A stretch of 64,000 bases of DNA from Branchinecta lynchi (GCA_023053575.1 JAKZAP010000017.1:10547501-10611500); one strand, 5' to 3'; positions 45,301 to 53,753 are shown, counted from the first letter of the stretch. The notes: generated by a model not told the origin, from the sequence alone. A program made the numbers and translations.

Positions 45301-46140
45301 AGGCATGTTCGGCAGCATCGTTACAACTTCATACTTCAGTCTGTTGCTTGAGCTAGCTTCCTTAAAACGCTCCTTGAAAGATTCTACCAGTTCAGGAATG
45401 GTTTGGAAACTACCGCTAGACATGGTCAGGTAATCAAGTGCGGCTCCGGTGAGCCTAAAGCTAAGCATGGAACAAAAAGTCTGATAATCAAGATATGGAG
45501 CAAAACGATGAAAAGCGATAAGCTTACAAACAAATTCATCAACGTCATCAGCACCCGAAAATTGGGGAATCATTTGGCATAATTCCGCGCGTTGCGAGAC
45601 AATTTGTTGCAATTGCATCGTGTGTGCTAACGACGCTTGCATGACGTCATTGGAAACGTGTGGCAATGCAGGAGCCGAGAATGAATTATTATTCTGACCG
45701 GAGTTTACGACTGTTTGATAAACCTGTGGGAGCTGGGACCCGTGCGTAACCGAAACATTAAGTGGCATTTGGTTTATTGGCTGCGAGTGAGGGGTCGTTA
45801 CGGTTGCCAATGTCGTTTGGGTTTGAAAACCCGGACTAGAAAACAAAGCAGGAGCGAATGACGTATGGACGGGTGTACCAGTCGGTACAGTTGATGTATG
45901 GACTGGCGTACCAGTCGGCATGGCAGGTGCATTCTGGTTGCCTGCTGAGGTCGATGACATCTGTGGCTGGCCAAGACCTGGAATGAGAGGCTGAACCTGG
46001 TTTGGATGCAAGATAAGAGGATCCGAGACTGACGGAAGACCCGATACGTTCTGATAATTCCTATTTCCTCGGAATTCGAATAGGTCAATATTTAATCCTT
46101 GACCCGTAGGGCTAACTGGTGCAGAGTCAAAACCGTTCAT
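39385..46140 (-). CDS. gag-pol: Gag-Pol polyprotein of the LTR element (2251 aa, single ORF)
   Basis: It encodes the structural and replication enzymes of the element in one frame, with no frameshift or stop between gag and pol. Domains in order: a Pro/Thr/Gln-rich N terminus; a retrotransposon-gag domain (about 190-350); a CCHC zinc knuckle (C459, C462, H467, C472); an aspartic protease with D579-S580-G581; a long basic, low-complexity linker (about 700-880); reverse transcriptase with FTSVDL (D1152) and YLDD (1215-1218); RNase H with acidic residues near D1366 and D1434; integrase HHCC (H1595, H1600, C1630, C1633) and D1662, D1724, E1760 with 35 residues between the last two; and a GPY/F-type module with GPY at 1898-1900. 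About 300 Ser/Pro-rich residues follow. The ATG at 46140 lies 64 bp inside the primer site. Ty3/gypsy assignment is firm from the pol order and motifs. Confidence 0.95.
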   Translation of the reverse strand: MNGFDSAPVSPTGQGLNIDLFEFRGNRNYQNVSGLPSVSDPLILHPNQVQPLIPGLGQPQMSSTSAGNQNAPAMPTGTPVHTSTVPTGTPVHTSFAPALFSSPGFQTQTTLATVTTPHSQPINQMPLNVSVTHGSQLPQVYQTVVNSGQNNNSFSAPALPHVSNDVMQASLAHTMQLQQIVSQRAELCQMIPQFSGADDVDEFVCKLIAFHRFAPYLDYQTFCSMLSFRLTGAALDYLTMSSGSFQTIPELVESFKERFKEASSSNRLKYEVVTMLPNMPVRQYADLVRKSVSMKLGAEPCPTLDAAIFEAFKQGLPTKLFRLVLARQPRSLPAAIEIVQNEMMIDELVCKHQQLNINLAAPLPAKKDNSDYSSDVEFRKQVRFQDDRNNHKNSPDRRTTERMDYRSNSPTQTRQDYRSNSPNQARQTHYRPGSPDEVPNQVGNRNRQQPYYMKIGIQCRKCNGPNHYARDCRAYSSSRRNEAPQNKYDRNERPKSPFYGRNNGQDRHSQSRNQADSGQRSCNSFFPSCDDAGNASNSEYDVQPKRARIVSEKITVFEDLPIVTCFQLYKLRDVTCLLDSGAATCLIHVRLFKRLPRAVQNTATSTNISIKGVDGGIMKGLKTLDVDFRYRERRMRTNVIVCHTLPFDCILSLPFMRENGIDLILSRCRIDIDMSLPALTVCSSMRLANYSNTGYFEVLYQNNDTTANTLTRVQPRPRPRETGIRRQQHYHQRSNSPIRGKTYCNSRQQSDISISDSAIREASRIRDISPASSKMTHSEVNISVPLQLQNNMRCTQNREEDRRKINYERKRNQRSRQETRRKTVVPNREQQLNGIRRELQRIMQKGQPRTPSWHDKQPYVQPARYETRPDSSRDEEQPNMDPYKFTVCPTTRVTLQPRSAVKIQIRVQGPIELEETCGIIEPSLPDVYHDIVIENQLMKISENVGYMMIFNFSDKRIRLPKMTLGSFEPVTHEDLQEQRQQTTHKPVATLSTQSDVTDNTNYTLTRDEFLAQFKLDHIKYPLRRKVEELLYRFRDIFSQNENDLGQTDLVSHDIKVTGTPVNVRPYKIPYHVRDWLKTKLELMCEQGVLRESNSPWNFPILVLKKKGGKGYRIVSDFRALNKMTVPDTYPLPHMTDLLDALGGSSKYFTSVDLTNGFWQVALALDCVDMTSFNVPGLGSYAWNRMPMGLRNAPATFQRLANTLFKDQLFKQILCYLDDMILFNATEDSHLKGIEMMFSRFAQSGLKLSPKKTSVFQTKVTFLGHVIDNGTISPDPTKLAVVGNLNPPKTLKQCRSVCGLLSYFRRFVPQFAQKARPLTELMKKNNSAPFICTEEAKSSLEILKNELLQAPILRLPNFRDQFILECDASSKAISGVLKGRNKSEEYVIYYASRALTATEQRFSTVERECLSLVEFSQFYKHYLLGHPEPFILRTDQKSLTWLLNGKEPPSGKLSRWVMKMQQYNFAVEHISGKNNALADYLTREEDEDCSGSELRTIPVSSASKQNDTSPLSKTSIAKHQRNDDFCKAITESITEGKPLPPHLRKHRHDLDNFVFHDGSKLLLRYVTSQQRFRKNDMKILPVIPAALEGEVIRFAHAGFGHFGVSKTISRLKEFYFLPRIFQKVYDFVQKCPECAQRKVHVHPTAPLGSLPLPEFVFATVSIDIWGAGALPVTENNNRSVLTAVDHFSGYIFAWPIPNEKATTVARILATELILKYGKPLRILSDRGVQFLAEVTNELLNFLQIKRWFNSAYHPENNSVLERRHRVLGDTLAIYAQKNLTNWDQYLSYVTFCMNTAHSPEHGSSPFFLFHLRDPYVGLTEIEQERTYYNRDSVKQEFIMMMKESMKVVKEKLQAARDRQKQYYDNKVRNHHDYEPGDVVWLDQPTLGKECHKLRLKFDGPYRVIDKLPNNLTYEIQHTTTGKITKAHHNRLKRGYFPSPWQCDVDESSQETARHDETIPGQQPIEVTTPYAKTWKDVRPIHWRQSRIDTSKELEDYLMSSGPDSTPTLQPEVISSQGPNQSQHSVWFRNMPNSPVNCWPPSSSSRSGVSHTNSQLDLNTSLRSPRESHRNSPTTTQHIVSGTEANLSHREIASIDPPILTSETQWSELPDPEDSSLTTLRSDPIMPILRREVSIPNNHQQDRDEHEYDPVAANADSEPIYAEIGEPSTSREDSGSRNPQRKHKSFFRRTISRLSRTFSSDSEPTSRSEPGPSQYRGQQQGDQGSRREVQSDSAAVRTRSGRISRPPQRLQFH

Positions 46141-46203
46141 TTTCCCTTATGAACCAAACGAGTTTTATTTAAATAAAACTACTTATTATATCACCGCGAC
46201 GGT

Positions 46204-46221
46204 GACCACCGCCTGCCACCA
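46204..46221 (-). promoter_or_regulatory. Primer binding site, tRNA-Leu-like
   Basis: Two bases after the 5' LTR the minus strand reads TGGTGGCAGGCGGTGGTC. It starts with the TGG needed to pair with tRNA CCA. The first nine bases complement CTGCCACCA, the 3' end I recall for some animal tRNA-Leu; the rest fits with one extra base. It does not match the tRNA-Ser at 32058. Confidence 0.6.
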
Positions 46222-46554
46222 GCTATAGTGTTGTGAAAGTCGTTGAATGTACTCTTCTACCCAACAACTACCATACAGTCATGCTATCTTTAACTGTCTC
46301 CAGCTACTGTGGTAGCGTGGCGCTGGACTTTGTAACAGTTAAAGGTAACGCAACTTCGGAGACTAAGTTCAGTTCGTTGGTTGAGGGAAAATGAAAGGTT
46401 TTATTTATAAACGCACTTTAAGGGATAAAATAATATAATTGTCTCAGATCCTTTTGTCTTCTCAAACCAGATTTTTCTTGCTTCTGCGAGAGGCTCGGCT
46501 CGCTTACCCAAATTAGTAAAATCAAAGCGGACGGACACACGCACACAACGAGAA

Positions 46555-47146
46555 CCAAGTCGGTCCTGAACTTTATCGACCCTGTGTCAGGGAGGGAGGG
46601 CAATGAACCCTCAGGTTGAGCGGTGTCTGCTCAGGTGGACCAGTCGGTACTAACTTGATCGACCCTGTGTCAGGGAGGGAGGGCAATGAACCCTCAGGTT
46701 GAGCGGTGTCTGCTCAGGTGGACCAGTCGGTCCTAACTTGATCGACCCTTTGTCAGGGAGGGAGGGCAATGAACCCTCAGGTTGAGCGGTGTCTGCTCAG
46801 GTGGACCAGTCGGTCCTAACTTGATCGACCCTGTGTCAGGGAGGGAGGGTAATGAACCCTCAGGTTGAGCGGTGTCTGCTCAGGTGGACCAGTCGGTCCT
46901 AACTTGATCGACCCTTTGTCAGGGAGGGAGGGCAATGAACCCTCAGGTTGAGCGGTGTCTGCTCAGGTGGACCAGTCGGTCCTAACTTGATCGACCCTGT
47001 GTCAGGGAGGGAGGGTAATGAACCCTCAGGTTGAGCGGTGTCTGCTCAGGTGGACCAGTCGGTCCTAACTTGATCGACCCTTTGTCAGGGAGGGAGGGCA
47101 ATGAACCCTCAGGTTGAGCGGTGTCTGCTCAGGTGGACCAGTCGGT
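46555..47146. repeat. 83-bp tandem repeat inside the 5' LTR
   Basis: This is the same seven-unit array as in the other LTR, offset by 10478 bp, with the same alternation of variants. Equal unit number in both LTRs fits a single reverse-transcription origin. Confidence 0.95.
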
Positions 47147-47238
47147 CCTAAGCTTTATAAACTCTATGTCAGAGAGAACGGGCAATAAACCCAGAGCATT
47201 CGCACAGCGTCTGCTGAAGAATCTAAGTGCGCTCACTG

Positions 47239-47246
47239 CTTATATA
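47239..47246 (-). promoter_or_regulatory. LTR TATA box, with predicted initiator at 47215
   Basis: The minus strand reads TATATAAG in the 5' LTR. Thirty-one bases after its first T comes TTCAGCAG, an initiator-like site whose A (47215) is the predicted transcription start. The same pair occurs in the 3' LTR at 36761-36768. This would make U3 about 145 bp long and place the 83-bp repeats in R. Confidence 0.65.
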
Positions 47247-47360
47247 ATTTTAGGATTACATTCCAGCGCGTTGAGAAACGTGAGGTAATAAAACATCCTA
47301 GGTAGTGAGTCAGTTACTCAGAGGAAAACTGAAAATAACAATCAATGGTAGAATACCATA

Positions 47361-47584
47361 TTTAATATCTCTCCTCAAACACTTTTTAGTTTTTTTTAGC
47401 AATTTCAGATAAACATATAATATGCCTTATTGTTGAGGACACCAGACATCGTATTTTTTACCAGAAATCGAGAAAGGTAAAATACAGCAAAACATCGATT
47501 CGTCAGAAAAGGGGTACGCAACCATTCGACTTTGATTAGGGGTACGCGGTACGGAAAAGGTTGGGAACCGCTGCTCTATATGAA
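47361..47584. repeat. Right flank of the LTR element with hAT-like terminus
   Basis: This 224-bp segment lies between the 5' LTR and the gap. Near its end (47559-47573) it reads GGTTGGGAACCGCTG, whose complement CAGCGGTTCCCAACC is typical of hAT ends. It shows no match to the expected continuation of the MITE interrupted on the left side of the retroelement. Confidence 0.5.
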
Positions 47585-47684
47585 NNNNNNNNNNNNNNNN
47601 NNNNNNNNNNNNNNNNNNNNNNNNNNNNNNNNNNNNNNNNNNNNNNNNNNNNNNNNNNNNNNNNNNNNNNNNNNNNNNNNNNNN
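47585..47684. other. Assembly gap (100 N)
   Basis: Exactly 100 N, the usual placeholder for a gap of unknown size. Sequence on its right (from 47685) restarts at the equivalent of 34330 on its left. Confidence 0.99.
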
Positions 47685-47899
47685 TGTTGTTTTGCGTCAA
47701 CAGCAGAATAAATGGATATCAATCAGTTCTTATTTGGTGTCAAAGAAATGTTAGCTTTCGTCAATGAAAAGTTATTTCCAAATGTCCCATTTTGGACCTC
47801 CATAGTTTACGGCTAGTTTACTTGTGATCACATGTTTCTGTGTTTGGCCACACAAAAATCTTTTTTGTTTCGTCCTTCTCACATGTGTTTCATTTTCAG

Positions 47900-48099
47900 G
47901 GAGGACCAGAGGCACAGTATTTCTCACAACCTCACAACTTAACGCTGCTTGCGCACTTTGTATTAAGCGCATACGTTGCGACATCTAGGAGTAAGAAAGC
48001 GAATTCCTTACCTCTCGTGCTAAGTGCTCCCTATCGGACAGAGGAGGAATTATGTCTGGTGGTAGGAATTCCACCGGCTAGTCAAGAGTCTCCCAAAAA
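47900..48099 (+). CDS. cdc45: cdc45 exon, contig-2 copy (allelic duplicate)
   Basis: This is the second copy of the 200-bp exon, with the same splice sites and phase as 34545-34744 and two base differences. It lies 215 bp after the 100-N gap, and flanking intron sequence matches the first copy on both sides. If both copies were spliced in series, the second would start out of phase: the first ends on two bases and the second begins in phase 0. That argues that they are alternatives. This copy is contiguous with the downstream cdc45 exons, so it is the better one for a gene model. Confidence 0.92.
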
Positions 48100-48524
48100 G
48101 TAAGTCAGTTTTTTCAGAGTTTCTTATACCGAAAAACAAGGCAATCAAACGTTACCCTAGGCTGTGAATTTTGTATGAGTATTTGTTTGATTGAAATATT
48201 CTTGCTATTCACTGCTATGTAGATTAGGCCTACTAATTAGAGGCGTTTTCTGTGGAATAATTCTGTCCCATGAATTGAATGTATGTACGAAAGAGAAGTA
48301 GCCTACCATATGTGCGACGAACTTGACCTACAAGTTGACTCGCGTAAACGACGTTTTGTCTATTTCTTAGCTGAATTATGAAACGCCTGGAAATTAAAAT
48401 AAAACTTGAGTGAACTGGAACAGCAGGCGCAGGCTACCCCCTTACTATTCTGTACTGAAATCCCCAGTTTGTGCGTGCGTCTAGGCTTTCTGCTTAACTA
48501 ACTATCTTTTTTCGTTTATTTTTT

Positions 48525-48690
48525 TAATTGTGAGTAAGTAAGTTATTTATTTTTAACCTGCCATTTTTAGAAAGCGGAGTAAGTGAAAGAGAATAAATAA
48601 AAGACACACGCAAAAAGACACTAAATATTCAATCTTCGGCTAGGAAGCTCTGGATAACGTCGTGCTTGCGTGTTGTGTGTGCCGCTAAAT
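48525..48690 (-). repeat. LINE 3' end fragment with (TTAC) tail, contig-2 copy
   Basis: Allelic counterpart of 35168-35330, nearly identical. Confidence 0.65.
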
Positions 48691-48822
48691 TTTAATTTCC
48701 CGCCAAATTTCTAGCAACAAGCCGAAAATCACTTCAAGGGTTATTTGTCAAATTTGAGCCGAAGTGCGTGTCACTACAACCGTTATTTTCGTGGGCGACA
48801 CCAACGATCTCGGAAACACTAT

Positions 48823-49127
48823 GAGCGTGTTCCACCTTTCTACAGATAATAACTATTAGTTACTATTTCCGTTCCAACCTCACCAGAAGTTACTACGCTG
48901 ACCGTTCCAACCTTCTCGAAATAGTCACTAATATTAACTATTAGCTTACCACGCTCCGGAGCGTAGTTAGCGTAGTAACTACGGATCTCTGTAACGTAAT
49001 TGGTAGGATTCGTCCGTGGCATGATATTCTGCTGGAAAATAGAAAAATCGTTCCAGTCTTGACGGCAAAAAGCCAGAATTCGTGACGACATGCGTAGTAA
49101 CTACGGCAAGTAGGATGGAACACGTTC
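48823..49127. mobile_element. Harbinger-type MITE, intact allele, TAT duplication
   Basis: This 305-bp copy lies between TAT flanks. It is the uninterrupted counterpart of 35468-35745 and shows the site where the retroelement sits in the other contig. Confidence 0.88.
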
Positions 49128-49143
49128 TATAGTAGATGTAGGC

Positions 49144-49418
49144 CAGAGCAAAATAACTCTAGTGAGTAATGCGCGAACTTTGAAAAAGTGACACACAGTC
49201 AAATCGCAGCGACACTAGCTCCGCTAATGAACGTGACGTGAACATCCCTACTGAAATTCGACCAATCGTCAACGAGCGCTGACTCTGATCCAGAGCAAAA
49301 TACGAACAGTTTGCTGAAACCTCTCAGGGAGCGAACTGGGCGGCGCTGCGACGGAGGCCCGTTTTGATGCATGGGAAGGATAGGTCTTCGCATTACTCTC
49401 TAGAGTTGTTTTGCTCTG
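49144..49418. mobile_element. hAT-type MITE, second copy of the 452-746 family
   Basis: It has the same CAGAGCAAAATAACTCTAG ends and is in the opposite internal orientation. The flanks ATGTAGGC and ATTTAGAC agree at 6 of 8 bases, an aged target duplication. It contains an internal second CAGAGCAAAATA motif. Confidence 0.8.
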
Positions 49419-49427
49419 ATTTAGACT

Positions 49428-50660
49428 ATGCTTATTAATTTGAACGTTTCCCTAATGCCCGGGCACACTACGGACACACCTGTCCGTAAATCGGTTTTTA
49501 GACGTTTTTAAGACGTTTAGGACGCTCCTCTCTCATTGGTTGTTCATAATAAATTTAAAACGGGAGATGTATTTATCCATCCCGAGATTTTATGAACGGG
49601 TTGAAGGAGGCACGTCTAAAAACCGATTTATGAACAGGTGTGTCCGTAGTGGGGACCGGGAAACGAAAATAACAAACTTGATAATAGCTGATAGCCAACT
49701 CAATCAATTTTTTTTTTTGTGCAAACTTTGCGCATAAATTGTGCAATTCAGATTTCATCATGAGTTTTAGTATTTTCTTCTACCTGAGAGTGTCTGTAGA
49801 TTTGAACGCCATCTATTTTGTGGAATCGCGGTCGATAGTCCTTCAGCCCAAGCTGACTGCGAATCATATTACGGCCCTCTTAGCAAAATGAAAGATATAC
49901 CAGGTGGCAGTCAAGAGCCACTGTCAGCTAAGTTTTCAAATAAAAAGTGGCACATGACAAAAAAGAACGGAATAAATGTTTTTGGCAAGTATTTTGCAGT
50001 AAAGTTGCCTGGTATGGATTTCAGTTTTTCCTTCTCTGACCGTTCGCTGTTCTTCAACGTTCAAATAAATATACCTCTACTATATTTTCGAGTTGCAGGC
50101 GAGTCACAGCCTCTTCGTGTAATCACGGAAAAGTTACTTCGACTTTCCACAGATATGCTACTAACCTACCAGGAAATACTAGCACTACACATTTTCTAGC
50201 AATCAACCGGACTTGCCGCACTAACATTCCTCGTTAGTGAAATGTGGTAGTCCAATTTGCCAGGAAAGGAAATTGGATTTTTTCCCTGGACCAACTCTGT
50301 CTACGCCACGCCTACGGCAAAAAGCTGTCTAATTCAGAAGCGGTTTTTGTTAGATTACTTTTCTGAGATCGTAAATGCTGACTGGGGACTGTCTGTAGTG
50401 CATATTCCATTAAGTTTCTGGGAGCGAACTTCTGCCTGACTCCCCAGTCCCCAACCTCTAAAAGGGCTGATGTGGTAAATGTGGAAAAAAGTATAGTAGG
50501 TTCTGTTCCATGGAACAGCCTTACCTTACCGAAAATGCGGTTAGCGCTGAATCAGTCAGTCAGTAGTTTCAAGTGCATTATTCGTGGGATTTTTAACTCT
50601 GATCAGTTTTATTACTAAAAAATTTAAGTTACTTAGAGGCAAAAACCTTTTCTGTTGCTT
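49428..50660. other. Non-coding intron sequence of cdc45
   Basis: It holds a short inverted pair (TGTCCGTA-ATCGGTTTTTAGACG at 49480-49505 and TCTAAAAACCGATTTATGAA at 49614), part of a TIR element of about 200 bp, plus repeat fragments at 49840-49885. No exon is recognised. Confidence 0.45.
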
Positions 50661-50666
50661 TGTATT

Positions 50667-51876
50667 ATTGGGATCCCAAAACGTAAGTGGAGGGATACCT
50701 ATGAGATCGCAAAAGTTGTCCGTCTGTGTGTGTCTGTGTCCGTCGAATGAGATATTTTGATGAAACTTGATGTGAGGATTCTTGGCGTCAAAAGTAAGGT
50801 CGAGTTCGTACATGGGCTCTGTAGCCCTAGATTTAGGGACGGGGGAGGGGTTTTAAATTAAGGGGGGGGGGAATATTTTTTTAAAGCTATTGAGATAGTT
50901 GATTCAGGGTAAGAAGACATGCTGAATTCGAATTAAAGCTATAATATTCTGACTCTGAAGAATCTGTTTCCGTTTTTCGCTAAAAAGCTAATAGTTAAGG
51001 AAGTACAGTGCTTTGTTTAATGTACGCCAATTGTTATTGATTGTTATGAAAGTTATTTGTAACAGTGTTTTTTAAATTTATTTTAGTACTCCTCATTATA
51101 TATTCTTTGAGGGAAATAAATAAAAAAATAAAATAAAAAAAAGTAAAAAAAATATGAAATTGCCGGAAAAGTAGTTCACCCGGAGTCCGGCGAAAACCAG
51201 ACACAAAATTTGTCGACCAGTTTTCGGCTATAGCTGTCCCTACCTCTTTATTCTCAAATCAAATCAAGTTGAATAATTAGCCATCGAATAGCACTGGCAC
51301 GTCAAACTAGTATAGCTTTGCGTGTGGATGCTGGCATTCATTTGTTTATTCTGTGTGACGTCAGAGAGATCTAGGGTAGAGATCTAATCGAAGGTCGAGG
51401 GGGTTGGTATATAATGTTCAAACGAGGAAATATCAAGCGGGGATGTTGTTCAATGAGGATTCACTGGAAAAGTACAGGTCAAGTTCGTAGATCGGTCCTC
51501 TAGTCCTATCTTTAGAGGCAGAGGATGGGTTTGGAATTTACGGTAAAACCATGTATGTTTTATAAGCTAATAAGATATTCATCGAGGGGGTAAGGAGGTC
51601 CGCTGAATCCATATGTGAACTTGGATTTCTTGCTGGACAAATTGTTCATCACGAATTCGGTTGAAACTGGAAATTTGGTTGAAGCTCGAAGCTGTTTGTG
51701 AAATCGATTAGAAATTAGGTATCGGGGCAAGGAGACAAGCTGAATCCATTTCTGAACTTTACTTGAACAGTAAAACTATCCAAGGAATCTGACGAAGACT
51801 GAATGGCGAAGACATGACCCAATTGTTTGAATCAAATATTAGATTTGTGGGATCCCATCGAACCTTTGGTCTTGTT
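50667..51876 (-). repeat. GGATCC-family repeat with AT-rich insert
   Basis: Inverse copy from ATTGGGATCCCAAAACGTAA to GATCCCATCGAACCTTTGG. About 50935-51150 is an A/T-rich insertion ending in an A-rich run (AAATAAAATAAAAAAAAG), probably a small retroposon. Confidence 0.7.
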
Positions 51877-52040
51877 ATTATTATTGTCTGTTTCACTCCC
51901 AAGTCTGCTTGTCGGTTTTCTAAAATTAAAGCGCTTTAAATAAATGAATCAATAAAAGTAAAGTTTAAGTTGCTAAAAGGGGTTGCCTGACTAACTGGGC
52001 CTGTCTGGGAATGTGATTTTGATCGAATCATGTTCGGTCG

Positions 52041-52615
52041 TTTTTGGGATTCCAAAACGGAAGTGGAGGGATACCTATGACATCGCAAAAGTTGTCCGTC
52101 TGCCCGCACGATAACTCTCGAAGGGATTGAGATATTTTGATGAAACTTGGTGGAAGGATCCTTTGGGTCAAAGTACAGGTCAAGTTCGAAGATGGGCTGT
52201 AGCCCTATATTTGAGGGTGGGGGAGGGGTTTCAAATTAAGGGGCAACACAAATATTTTTTGAAAGCTATTGAGACAGTCGATTATGGGGTAAGAAAACAT
52301 GCTGAATACGATGGTGAAAACCATTTTCTCGTCGGACGATGAGTTCGCCCGGAATTCGGTCAAAACGGGAAAGTTTGTTAAAAGTAAAAGTTTTATTTGA
52401 ATTTGATTGGATGTTAGATTTACGGGTAAGAAGACATGCTGAAGACGCTGCTGAAAACCATTTTTTCGCGGAACAAGTAGTTAGCCCGGAATCCGGCAAA
52501 AACCGGAAAGTCTGATATGAAGTTGATTAGAGGTTCGATTCAGGGGCAAGGAGACGTGCTGAGTCCTAATATGAAATTTATTTTTCTCGCCGGACAGTTA
52601 GTTCGGCCGGATGAG
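52041..52615 (-). repeat. GGATCC-family repeat, truncated copy
   Basis: Inverse copy beginning TTTTTGGGATTCCAAAACGG, carrying the AAACTTGG and TGGGTCAAAG parts and three internal units, then fading into other sequence near 52615. 52620-52900 holds degenerate repeats of AATAGTCACTTTTGG. Confidence 0.65.
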
Positions 52616-53053
52616 AACAGATTTAGAGAGTGACTTTTGGTCAGAAACAGAGAGTGAATTGGGAGTGAAATTTTATTTTTATGAAATGTGAAATAGTCAC
52701 TTTTGGTCAGAATATGTTGCAAAAATGACAGATTTTAATTTTATTTCTTTTAAAAAACTTGAAATAGTCACTTTTGGCACGCTGGAAAATGACACGTCTG
52801 GATGTTTTCTGAAATAAGAGTGAATTTTGTATCCTACGTAGGACAAGAGTGACAAAAACGAAATAGAGTGACAATTCACACTATCGTGCGACATGTGGCA
52901 ACCCTGACGATACTGTTCAATTATTCCACATCAGCTTCTCCCCCCCCCCCCCCGATGTAGATATTTACTAAAGCGCCCCGAGCGCTGCGGATGAGTCCAT
53001 GGGAGCATGTGGAGAGTCAATCGTAACATACGCTTATTTTCTTTCTGTTCTAG

Positions 53054-53130
53054 CTTATTCGGAAAAGCTTTTGCAGCGGCAGCCATTCGGAGTAAATCAC
53101 GAATAAGCTTCGACTTTTTCGACACCTCGA
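53054..53130 (+). CDS. cdc45: cdc45 exon (LFGKAF...FDFFDTS)
   Basis: This 77-bp exon has acceptor TTCTTTCTGTTCTAG and donor CTCGA|GTAAGT. Its first base completes Asn from the previous exon (AA+C). It then reads LFGKAFAAAAIRSKS and FDFFDTS, matching the recalled CDC45 NFFGRAFEKAAESTSS and HFDLS. It ends on one base (A), to be completed by two bases of the last exon. The short length, strong splice sites and correct phase on both sides support it even though the peptide is short. Confidence 0.88.
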
Positions 53131-53347
53131 GTAAGTACCTCTTTATTTTTTAGGGGTTTTAAAAGCTAGCTCTGGCGTGAAGGCAGTTTCGAGGCTAAGC
53201 CTCCCATTAGACTAGATGGCTGAGGGGCTTTATCACAAGTTCAAAAAGTGACCATAGATTTTGCAATCGCATCAGAAATGTAGTTTACACTTTGCCCGGC
53301 CTCAAAATACGCCGTTTCTGCAACCAAAAACCAACTACACATACGTT

Positions 53348-53753
53348 AGTTGCGCTTCTGTCGATACCGTGGTATCTGTTACCACGGTAACTTGATCTGG
53401 AATTAGTTTTTTTGCAGTTAACGTGGTATCGCCGAAATTGAGCTTTTCGACTTCATCCGAAAGGAAATAGTGATATCCAGTCACATCACTAAGTCCCAAA
53501 CTTCTTTCTCACCAATTTGACTAAATCCTAGGCTCTGTTATTGGCGATGGTGAAACTGACATGGCTTTTTCGGATACCACGATCAGTTACCACGGTCGGA
53601 CCGTGGTATCTGAATATCAGGTACCACGATAATTGACCAGATACCAAGATAACTGAAAAACACCTTTTGACCGTGGTACCAGATACCACGGTAACCGCGA
53701 ACACGACTTTAGACCGTAGTATCAGATACCATGGTATCTGCAAAAACGCAACT
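53348..53753. mobile_element. Palindrome-rich MITE, second copy
   Basis: Ends AGTTGCG and CGCAACT enclose many ACCRTGGT palindromes, as in 19246-19653. TA on each side of GTTGCG...CGCAAC would fit a Tc1/mariner-type duplication. It lies 217 bp after a cdc45 exon. Confidence 0.7.

Larger units (their letters stand above)
35746..47360 (-). mobile_element. Intact Ty3/gypsy-type endogenous retrovirus-like element (LTR, gag-pol, env)
   Basis: This 11.6-kb element runs antisense to cdc45. In its own direction: 5' LTR (47360-46224), primer site, one gag-pol ORF (46140-39385), env ORF (39176-37278), polypurine tract (36895-36883) and 3' LTR (36882-35746). The two LTRs have the same length (1137 bp), and I saw no difference where I compared them, so insertion is recent. 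All enzymatic motifs are present and both ORFs are open, so it could be active. It interrupts a 305-bp Harbinger-type MITE on its left. The right flank does not continue that MITE and no clear target duplication is visible (see findings). Confidence 0.93.
46224..47360 (-). repeat. 5' LTR (1137 bp)
   Basis: In element orientation the LTR starts TATGGTATTC and ends CAACACTATA. The classic TG...CA core would be 46229-47358. Within it lie a TATA box, a predicted start site and seven 83-bp tandem units. It matches 35746-36882 throughout the parts I compared. It is followed by about 220 bp of unrelated sequence ending in a hAT-like terminus and then by the assembly gap. Confidence 0.93.
47685..49096. 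repeat. Segment duplicated across the gap, contig-2 copy
   Basis: Second copy of 34330-35745, beginning at the first base after the gap. Unlike the first copy it continues through the complete MITE, so it is the allele without the retroelement. Confidence 0.93.

Noticed and set aside
40419..45433. Several + strand ORFs across gag-pol
   Set aside because: All are antisense shadows of the gag-pol frame.
34545..48099. True tandem exon duplication in cdc45
   Set aside because: Phase would break between the copies, the duplication starts exactly at a 100-N gap, and flanking introns are duplicated as well.
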